A DNA stretch of 56,574 nucleotides from Parachlorella kessleri. Lineage: Eukaryota; Chlorophyta; Trebouxiophyceae; Chlorellales; Chlorellaceae. The notes under the pieces were generated by a model. The model saw only the letters and a program-made list of their open reading frames with translations. It searched no databases and was not told the origin of the DNA. Of this stretch, positions 47,928 to 56,574 are shown one piece after another. Position numbers and translations under genes: made by a program. Location of the stretch: NCBI GenBank assembly GCA_001598975.1, contig BBXU01000417.1, positions 1-56,574 on the forward strand, given 5' to 3'. Each line of letters opens with the position of its first letter. Within the stretch, counting starts at the first letter, position 1.

Positions 47928-50900
47928 CTACGCAAAGTCCAGCGCTTTCCTATAGTCAGCCACCGCCTTCTCATACCAGCCCAGGTTGTCATAAGCCGCT
48001 GCCCTGGCGTAGTAGGCGTTTGTGTTGCTAGAGTCCAGCTTGATAACCATGGAGAAGTCTGTGGCCGCCTTCTCATACTCCCCCTGCTTGTCATGGGAGA
48101 TACCCCTGCAGATGGGCATTACGTGCCGGTTTGGCTGCAGCCAGCTTGGTGTGGCGCACTGTAAGGATTTGCGGAGGCTGACTTGGGAAACCGTCGGGGG
48201 AGTCCTCATCCACCTCATCCACCGCTTATGGCAGACTGCCATTGCCAGGCAAGGGCCACTTGTCTGTAGTGCAAGAGCATGGAGCCACCAAGAATGAGAG
48301 GGAGGAATCTTGTGAGGTTCTTTGTGCACACATCATATCATACCTGTTGTGATATGCATGGGCGTTGGTGGGGTCCCGCTGCACCACCTCGTCATAGTCC
48401 TGGAGAGGAAGAGCAAAAGCATCTTTCTCAACATATTCTAACGCTATAGCCTTTTGAAGGCCAGATACCAGGGCAGGACATGCTGTGGCACAAGTCAAGT
48501 TAGTCATTGGTGCAAGCTTCTGCTGCCAGACATCCCCCCAGCCTACGATTGGAATCAGCGGACACATAGTGCGCCACCACGATGGGACTCACCGTTCTGT
48601 CAGCCTCAGGTTGCTGACAGTTTAGATACCTGCCCCTGCACAAGGCATGTCATCCAGAGCACCTGCTGCGCCTCGCATGCAGCTCAGCCTGCCACCCACT
48701 TGCCTGCACTGCTGCAGCGTAGCGACCCATTGAGGCGTAGCAGTACGCGCGAGCATTGTAGAAGCGCACAGCTCGGTGCCCCAGCTCGATGAGGCGCCCA
48801 TAGTCCGCCGCCGCCGCATGGAAGTCTCGAAGCTTGCGGTAGCAAAAGCCCCTGGCGTTAAGGGCCACCTCGTCATCAGGCAGCAGCTGCAGGACGCTGG
48901 TCAGATCTGCGATGGCCTGATCAAAGGCCCCTTGGTTGCGCAGGGCTAGGCCCCGGCTTCGCCGGTAAGCAGGGTTGTTGGGCTCAAGGGTGCATGCCCT
49001 GCATTGCGGCAGTAGGCACCTCTTCTTGTCAGGGATTCTACCAGTAGGGCATTGTGACGGCTACAGCCTCACCTGGCTGTGCGGGTTTCATAAGGGTGCA
49101 AGCTCTGTAAGCTGTCGGGAGTTTGGGAAGGGGGCCAGCCAAGGCTCATATCAGCATTGCAGCGAATGTGGGTAGCATTGCCCTTCACGCCAATAATGTC
49201 CAAACAGCGCACCTGTCAAAGTCAGCAAGTGCATCCTCGGGCCTTCCCAGCTTGTCAAACAACTCGCCCCGCGTGTGGCAGGCCACTGCCGCATGTGGGT
49301 CAGCGTCTACAGCTGCACTGTAGGTCTGCAATGCCTCCTCCAGCCTGCATGGTTGTCAGGCCGGCAGCTAACATTTATTTTGCATACGTCAGCCAGAATA
49401 CTACCACACGCCAGCCACCAGGGCAACTGGGTGGGGAGGAGCACAAGCTCCCCATTACATTTAATATCCGCAGGGGTAAGCATTTTGATACTGCTTATGC
49501 GAACCTCGAAGCCCTCGCCATGCCCAAGGACATGACCTTGCAGATAGCCGCTTGCAACGATCCAAGCCCCCTCGCACCTGCCAAGCTTGCACAGCAGCAG
49601 GCCAGCGTTGAGGTGCGCCGCGCTGTTACCCTCGTCCAGCTGTGCTACCCAGTTGTAGTCAGCGAGCGCCTCCTCCAGCCTGCCCAGCCGTTCCAGAGCC
49701 ACTGCCCTGTTGTAATAAGCTTTCACATGCTGGGGATTCAGCTGCAAGGCCTGAGTGTAGTCCTCTACTGCCTCGTGGTAGCGCTCCTGCAAGTCAACAA
49801 ATGACAAGTCAGTGGCCATCCAACGTACCACTATAGAGGGCTTGCCGTCACTATGGCCAGGCAGTGGAAACTTGCAACCAAGCTCACCATTTTCACTGCA
49901 CCCTTGAAGGCCTTTACCACAACTGCCAGCAAGATTGCCTCCACCAGCGAGCAACCTTGGCACTAGAAGGGGAACAGTGCTCTGGGCGCATATAGACTGC
50001 ACTTCATCCGTTCACTCTTCGCCAACCTGCCACCTGCCCACCCACCATCTTGCGGAGTGAAAAGCCACGGTTGTGGTGAAAGTCTGCGTTCTGTGGCTCA
50101 AGGTTGATGGCTGCTGTGAAGCAGGCCACCGCCCCACTGTAGTCTCCCTGCCTATCCCGCACAATGCCGCAGTTGTAGTGTGCATAGCTGCTGCTGGGAT
50201 CCAGCTGTATTGCTCTACTGTAGTCCGCCAAGCTCTTGTTATATTCTCCCAACTGCGCACAGACAGAGAGATCGGTCTCAGGGCTGCAGTTCAGGCGAAA
50301 ATAGTGGCACAATAGCAGGTAGCGCCAGAAGACAGCCACATGCTGGTGAACCCGGTGTACAGTGCAGTACAACGATTGCCTGGAAACGGTCCAGCAAACC
50401 AGACGAAGCAGAATTGTTGCTGCCTCACAGCCCAACACTGCAGCGCAAGTAACCAACGGTAACAGCCTACCTTGTCATATGAGAAGGCCCTGTTGAACAG
50501 TGCCTTGAAGTGGTCGGAATCCAGCTCCAGCGCCTTGCAGTATTCAGCCACTGCGCCGGCGAAATCACCCTGCTTTCGCAGCGCATACCCCCTCGCATGG
50601 TGCTCGTCAGCGGGAGATACGCCGCCTGGGGCTGCACCGGTCGCCCCAGGGCTGCCAAGGCGGCTGGGCCCCGCTGCTGCTGCTGCCGCTGCCTCGGAAG
50701 CTCCTGGAACTGTGCATGGCTCCACGTGCCTCTGCTCTGCTAACACTGGGTCAGCTGTGCTTGCGCGTGGTCCTCTGCTGCTGCTGCAATGTCTGTTGGG
50801 TGAGCCCACCTCAAGAGGCACTGAGGCAGCCCCATCCAGTAGCGACAGCCGGGATAGAGAATGCTGGAACGACTGCAGGCTGTCAGCCTCCTGGCTGCCG

Positions 50901-52219
50901 CTGCTGCAGGCACGTGGCCCTGACACGGACGGCTCATCACCCGACTGCTGTGCCGGAAGCTGCCCATCCACCGTACCAGTGGTGTTGAAGCTGACCTTGG
51001 GAGACTCTAGCCACCCAGCGTGCTGCAGCCCTCGGGCTTTGAGGGCATCCGCAATGCTGAACCGCGTCACCAGTGGCGGCGCTTCTGCCAGCGAAGACTT
51101 TCGGTTTTGCTGCCGGTTGCTGCCATGAGGGGGCAGCCCCATTGTTGCTGCTGCTGCTCCCTGGGGCACTGCACGGTCTAACTGCAGCTCCCGCAGGCTA
51201 TTGGCCCCTGCGGTGTTGAAGGCACGTATGAGGGTAGGAGAGCCCTCCTGGTGAATGGAGACGCTGGCGGTGGGCGAGGCACGGACGCTGCCGCCACTGC
51301 GCAGGCGCTCGCTGCTGCTCGGCCCGCCATGACGCCGCCGCTGGCCCGTGCCTGTGCTGTCCCTAGCCAGGGCGGCCCCGTAGTCCTCTGCAGGACGGAA
51401 GTGGGCTTTGGAAACCTCCGTAAGTGTGAACAGGCAGACGGTACGCCTGTCAATGACTGTACAGCTCCACTGCAATTAAGTACAAACTGGTCAAGCTTTG
51501 TCAGTGCTCCCTCCGCCACCTGCACATCGCATAGCCACAGGCAGCGTCGCCTCTCGCTCACCAATGGCTTTGTCGAACTGGCCTAGTGCATTCCTGCATG
51601 CGGCGCGTGAGTAAGCTGCCTTGACGTGGTTTGGGTCAACCTCCAGGCAGGTGGAGAAGTCAGCTATGGCCAGCTCCAACCTTCCTTGTTTGTGGTGCAC
51701 TGTGCCGCGGGCATAGGCAGCCTCCACATTCTGTGGGTCCAGCTGCAAGACCTGCGTAAGGTCCTCTGCGGCAGCCTCCAGTGAACCTGCCAACACAGAG
51801 GTCACCGTCGTTTGTCTCCCTTCTGGCATCATGAGTCTTCGCCAAGGCAATCATGGGAAAAGTTTGAGGTATATATTTAGGGCAGCACTGCTGGTATGCT
51901 GGCATACAAGCAGCGCAGCATGTCGGATCATGCCCTTACCCTTTTTGAGGTAGCTGTTGGCGCGTATCATCAGCGCCCTGTTGTTGTCAGGCTGCTGGGC
52001 CAGCTTCCTGCTGCAGGCCTCAATAAGGCTGTCCACATCTGCATTCTGCCTAAAAACGTATTGTCGAGGAGCCGTTTGGGCGCTGCTAGTAGGCTCCTTC
52101 CGTCTAATCAGCCTGCCACAGGCTAGGTACTCCAAGTCGTGGGAGTCCTCTTGTGCAAGGCCGTGGGAGTCCTCTTGCGCAAAGGCCATCAGCTCTGGAG
52201 CTTTAGCTAAATCGAGCAT
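47928..52219 (-). CDS. Multi-TPR protein with a disordered central insert
   Basis: This is a tetratricopeptide-repeat protein, a scaffold type built of 34-residue helical hairpins; its partner is unknown. Approximate exons, 5' to 3': 52219-51940, 51787-51561, 51390-50473, 50252-50047, 49788-49577, 49346-49212, 48990-48704, 48401-48346 and 48106-47928. About eleven TPR units are visible, such as AAEDLTQVLQLDPQNVEAAY, SLADYSRAIQLDPSSSYAHY, AVEDYTQALQLNPQHVKAYY and AVADYRKALDFA at the stop. Between the second and third units lies a region of about 230 residues rich in Ser, Ala, Gly and Pro (51390-50640) with no fold apparent. The first exon contains a duplicated QEDSHGL/QEDSHDL pair. The ATG at 52219 is the first in-frame Met but a further 5' exon is possible. 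Repeats such as HYNCGIVRDRQGDYSGAV recall TTC6-like proteins. Exon edges 49788-48700 are approximate. Confidence 0.8.
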
Positions 52220-52587
52220 AGCCGCAGAGAACCCAGGACATGATGAACACACGCCAGGAGCTTTTCGTTGCCTGACGAAATAAGAGTACGAGCTGGCTGT
52301 TCAGAGAGTCCTTGAATGACCGGAATCGTATCTGATGCCCTGCGCTCAGAATGCCATAGATAGCTTTGCAGAGCGAAACAGGACTGGCTGAGCTTTCGTA
52401 GGTGCTCAGTACTACTGGCACCGGCGTTGGCTGGCACACCCATGTTTCAATCTAGCCAGTATGAGAGTGCAGTCTTGGCAAGGTCGCTGTGCCTCCTCCT
52501 TCCGTAGGGTACGTCCTATTTTTAGAGGTAGTTAAAAGTGCATCATGGTACAGTTGTAGCAATTGGCTGGCCTGCCCTTGCAGGGTT
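52220..52587. promoter_or_regulatory. Divergent promoter region, TPR gene / GNAT-like gene
   Basis: About 370 bp lie between the likely starts of two divergent genes. Open frames on the minus strand here (for example ending at 52207) have no homology that I recognise. The first exon of the GNAT-like gene may lie here, because a good acceptor (CCTGCCCTTGCAG) ends at 52583. Confidence 0.4.
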
Positions 52588-55500
52588 ATGTTGCAGCAGG
52601 ACGAGTGGCCAGGCTTCCTGTTCGTTCTAGCCTGTCAATCGAAACAGCAGCGGCACCTGTCGAGGCAAGTGCGCCCGCAGTCATGGTCAAGGCTGCAGCA
52701 GAGCGAGGTTCAACTGGGACTTTTACAGTGACCCTAGGTTCCTGGCCCTGTCACTGAACTGCTTTGATAAGTGGGTGGTAGAGCACAACCTCACCAGCCC
52801 ACCGCTACTGCTTGCTCATACTGCAGGAGGTTGTGCAGCTCAACCTGAAGGTGTCAATTACGTCGAGCCTGAGCAGCGTTGGCAAGGACGAATGGGACCA
52901 GTGTGCTGCAGCGGAGGATGTCAATCCCTTCCTGCTGCATGACTTTCTGGAGGCGCTTGAAGTCAGCAAATCAGCGGTGCGCGGAATAGATGCTGCTGCA
53001 AACTGCCACTGAGTGGGTTTTTTGACCAGCTTCACAGTTAGGGAGATGTGGGTCACCACCCAGCCCGCTAGATAGCCCTGCGCAGCTGCAGGGCTTCCTG
53101 TAGGTTATACTGGTTTCTGCGTGCTAGCAAGAACTGCGCGACTAGGTGCGCTGTGGTCCTTTACGCAGGTGAAGGAAGAGGGGTGGTTGCCACAGCATGT
53201 GCTCGTGCGCCAGGAGGAGACAGGGGAGCTCCTGGGGTGCTGCCCCATGTATCTGAAGGGTCACAGCTATGGGGAGTATGTGGTAAGCGCTGTTCCATTC
53301 AGACTGGGTTGAAGCAAGGCAAAAACAAAAGTGGGCAGGCAGTGTCGCTGCTTGTTGCGAGCTTTCCAACACCGTACAACACAGCATTGTGCGCCCTGTA
53401 TAAACCTGGTAACCGGAAAGCTTTTCTGACCACCATGCTCCCTGTTGTTGCGAACCTGTGCTGCCCTTTTGCACCCTGCAGTTTGACAGCGCCTGGGCCA
53501 ACACCTACAACCGCTTCCTGGGGCAGGACTACTACCCCAAGCTGCAGTGCTGCGTGCCCTTCACGCCCGTCACCGGCCACCGGCTGCTGGTCAAGCCCGG
53601 CCCCTGGGCGGCAGCAGTGCGGAAGGCTATGGCTGAAACACTTCAGCAGATTGCGGACCAGCTCGGCGTGTCCAGCCTCCATGTCACCTTTTGCACGGAG
53701 CAGGAGTGGGAGCACATGGGCGCTGAGCAGGGCTACCTGCAGCGAGCAGGCATCCAGGTGCGAGCTGCTTACCTGCGGGGTGTGAAAGGCACGCATTTGG
53801 GGCATCTGAACTGCACTTGTCATGCAAACAATTCGTGGAAACATTTTTTTTTGTCACCGAGCAGCAGGGGGCAGAGGAGGAGGTGCTGATCAGACACATA
53901 TCCTGCACTGACCGGTAGGACGAGTCTAGCCTGCTGCAGTGGAGCTTTCATGTCGTCTGTGTCACTCTTCTGCCGACGGTTTACCACCAGTAGTCTGGGT
54001 GTTCTTGTTTGCTGCAGTACTGGTGGGTCAACAAGGGCTACAGCTCCTTTGATGACTACCTGATGCACCTTCGCCAGTCCAAGCGCAAGAATATCCGTCA
54101 GGTGGGGATGTGTAGCTCTGCTCTGGTGGACTCCTCATTTTCTATGTGCCATAATCGCCTTCATTGAGGCAATGATGGTGTACCGGAACACTCCACTGTG
54201 CTACACGCGGTCCCACAGCCCTAGCCATCGCCTGCCATTTCGGCACCAACTCTCAAGCCTTAAGCAACTGCTGCCGCGCTTGCATCCACCATGCCCAGGA
54301 GCGCAAGCGGGCCACTGCTGACTCCGACCTGCGCATTCGGCAGCTGACGGGCGCGGACATCAAGCCGCACCACTGGGATGCCTTCTACTCCTTCTACCTC
54401 AACACCTCCGACCGCAAGTGGGGTACGCCCTACTTGACTCGAGACTTCTTCCACCAGCTGGGCGAGCGCATGGCGGACAGGGTGCTGCTGGTTGTCGCGG
54501 AGAGCAAGGCTGGTGCGTGTAGGGTGAGACTCCCGGGTCGCCGGCTGCCTCCTTGGGCATAATGGTAGTCACTGTCACTGTTCCGTGTTTTGCCGTGTCC
54601 CGGCGGCTGCGGTTTGGCATTGTTCAGGTAGCTGATCACGTCTTGAGCTTTTCTGAGAGGGTAGGTAGAAGCATGGCCAACTGGCCAGCGGGGAAGGAAG
54701 TGCACGGGACAGGATCATTGTGCCGCACCAACCCTCAGCCCATGTACTTGCCATGCAGGCATGTTTGGGCAGGGCGAGGTGGTGGCCGGCGCCTTGAACC
54801 TCATCGGCTCCAACACCCTGTATGGCCGCAACTGGTGAGCTGCCATCACTATTCCGCAGGCAGGCGCTCTGGAGCAGCTGCTTGGGGTCGGGCAGCCCGT
54901 CGGAAGGCATAGGAAATGCAAGTGTTACGTTATGCCCTGGCAGAGGCCCTCGGGGGCGAGCTATGTCATTCCTCTCTCACTGCTTACAGGGCTGCACGAA
55001 ATGTCACCCGCTATGTCTGTGCAGTCAGCCCCGGCAGGGAACCCTCACTGTTGGGTTGCGTCACTACTCTCCGCCTGCTTACAGGGGCTGCAAGTACGGC
55101 GATGCCTTCAAGAACCTGCACTTTGAGCTGTGCTACTACCAGGCACTGGACTACGCCATCACACACAAGCTGGAGGTAGGCTCGGCCGCGGGGTGTTCCC
55201 GGCCCTTGGTACACGTATTTCTGCTGCACGGTATTGTCTATCTCCTAGTTGTGCCTTCTTCCTTGTCGACGTTTTGAGTATGTGTGTCATATGTGCTCGT
55301 CGGGCTGTTGCTTGGTGTGCTGCAGCGTGTGGAGGCTGGGGCGCAAGGCGAGCACAAGATCCAGCGCGGCTACCTGCCTCACCTGACTTTCAGCAGGCAA
55401 GCAGGCTGCTGTTGAGGAGCGTACCATTGCAGCAAGGCAGGCAGGCAGAGTGAACTTTGTCTTTTCTGTAGTGTCTTTGTGGGTTCGGCGTCCTTAGACA

Positions 55501-55953
55501 ACCTGTGATCTCCTTGGCCACCCCCAGTGATTATATATTGGTCATGTGCGTCTGGTAGTCTATTGCATAACAGCGCATCGTCACCTAACCATGCAGCTGT
55601 GAGTCCCCCCAAGCGGGGCCAATCAACGGCCAGGATGTACGCTGCCATGAACCACAAAAGTTATGTACTAATAATGTATGTAGTTGATCAACTGCACATT
55701 TGTTTCCGCCACGCAGCCACTACATCCCAAACCCTCACTTCCGAGGCATTGTGGACCGCTACCTCCAGCAGGAGAGGGCGGAGATTGCCTACACCCTGCA
55801 AATGCTCAGGTGCGCGGGCTCTGTGTGTTTGTGTACGCTTTGGGGCTTTTTGCTCGATACCATTCTTTACAAACCAGGGTAGGGTTAGCCAATCAACGCG
55901 TGGTTGTCTTTTGCAGGCAGGAGGTGTCGCCGTACAAGGACGACCCCTGCTGA
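52588..55953 (+). CDS. FemAB-like / peptidogalycan-type GNAT-fold protein
   Basis: This protein belongs to the family of proteobacterial and algal proteins annotated as peptidogalycan biosynthesis or recognition (DUF482, FemAB-like GNAT fold); no reaction is proven. Ten exons join in phase to 401 residues: 52827-52976, 53169-53282, 53482-53757, 54018-54101, 54299-54512, 54759-54834, 55085-55175, 55326-55396, 55717-55809 and 55917-55953. Family blocks are NPFLLHDFLEALE, GCCPMYLKGHSYGEYVFD, YYPKLQCCVPFTPVTGHRLL, YWWVNKGYSSFDDYLMHLRQ, KRKNIRQER, NLIGSNTLYGRNWG, HFELCYYQALDYAI and a closing SHYIPNPHFRGIV. The 5' end is unresolved: an ATG at 52588 joins in phase through 52588-52729, while another frame of the same exon looks more like a transit peptide. 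Intron 55397-55716 has a GC donor and carries repeat family 1. The family is common in bacteria, so old bacterial origin is plausible. Confidence 0.85.
55551..55680 (+). repeat. Dispersed repeat family 1, copy B (in GNAT-like intron)
   Basis: The block contains GGTAGTCT, CACCTAACCATGCAGCTG, GAGTCCCCCCAAGCGGGG, CAATCAACGGCCAGGATGTA and AACCACAAAA in the same order as copy A at 9055-9181. Both copies are intronic and in the sense orientation of the host gene. Confidence 0.6.
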
Positions 55954-56574
55954 GGCGCCCTCCAAACACCTTGGGGAGAGAATTGCGGGTATACCTCCCA
56001 GCTCAGCTGCTCCTGGTGGGCTCCCCTGTATTTCATTGGCAAGCATGATGGCCATCTGTTTGAACTTGTCAATCTGCAGCCAATTCCAATCTGACCTGGC
56101 AGAAAACTGCAAACACTATACTGTACCATACTTCGAGTACTCCTTGGACAGGTGCCTCGCTCGGATGCACAGTAGTCTGGGTAAGACCCTCCTTGGCTTG
56201 TTTTTGCGGTGCAAAATTGCCTGGAGTATTCGAGTAACTGTGCTTTGTACACTAGTTTTACTATATTAGTTCAATGCTGGCTGCTAGTATCCATGATGGC
56301 CTCACCCCAATAGTAGTACAATGTAGAGGAATGCATGGCGCTTTTGTTTGAATGGTGACGCAATCAAATAACCCACGCCTGTCCTTCCCTGGCTTCACGG
56401 AATCTGCGGGGACATGTAAGCTTCGGCCTGCCGTGTTGATATGCTTGTGAAGCTCTGGTGAGGGTACCACAACATTGTGTGTAATCCCTATGTCATCCCT
56501 TTGCCTCCCAAACCACTGCATAACACGTGTGGCCAACGCTGCTTGAAGGCTGGCGTGCGTGTGTGTGTGTGGGG
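55954..56574. other. 3' flank of GNAT-like gene to window end
   Basis: This 620 bp flank holds no ORF that looks coding. A TGTAA string near 56479 is a possible polyadenylation signal, but it is distant from the stop. The last 18 bases are a GT run ending in GGGG, which mirrors the CA repeat at the left edge. Confidence 0.5.

Overview
The window is nuclear DNA of a green alga, most likely a trebouxiophyte such as a Coccomyxa or Chlorella relative. The evidence is GC-rich genes cut by many 100-450 bp GT-AG introns (plus three GC-AG introns), plant-type housekeeping genes, and an LCIB-family plastid carbonic anhydrase next to a bestrophin. The species call is an inference. Exon models were built by eye from splice motifs, reading phase and conserved protein blocks.

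Layout from left to right: (1) minus strand, 86-2156, the PWI and RS parts of an SRRM1/SRm160-type splicing factor, open at the left edge; (2) plus strand, a small LYR-motif protein (2703-3051) whose stop lies 6 bp before the start of a very large BIG/SEC7 Arf-GEF (3058-17523); (3) minus strand, V-ATPase subunit B (18202-22246); (4) plus strand, Golgi tether subunit COG4 (22588-27977), divergent from the V-ATPase gene; (5) plus strand, LCIB-like theta carbonic anhydrase (28683-31690) followed by a bestrophin anion channel with a plastid-type leader (33175-36729); (6) plus strand, Trp/Tyr permease-family transporter (37658-40607); (7) an intergenic stretch holding a palindrome of about 760 bp; (8) plus strand, formate-tetrahydrofolate ligase (42348-47631); (9) minus strand, a multi-TPR protein with a disordered insert (47928-52219); (10) plus strand, a FemAB-like GNAT-fold protein (about 52588-55953). 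Both window ends are CA/GT simple repeats.

Functional themes: membrane traffic and endomembrane acidification (BIG, COG4, V-ATPase B) on the left half; inorganic carbon handling (LCIB plus bestrophin), probable plastid amino-acid transport and one-carbon metabolism on the right half. The most interesting points are the LCIB-bestrophin neighbour pair, which resembles a miniature CO2-concentrating module; the LYR-BIG arrangement, a good candidate for a bicistronic transcript; the large near-perfect inverted repeat; stop-free in-frame introns in two plastid-directed genes; and several uncatalogued dispersed repeats. No bacterial-type system, CRISPR array, rRNA or tRNA was recognised.
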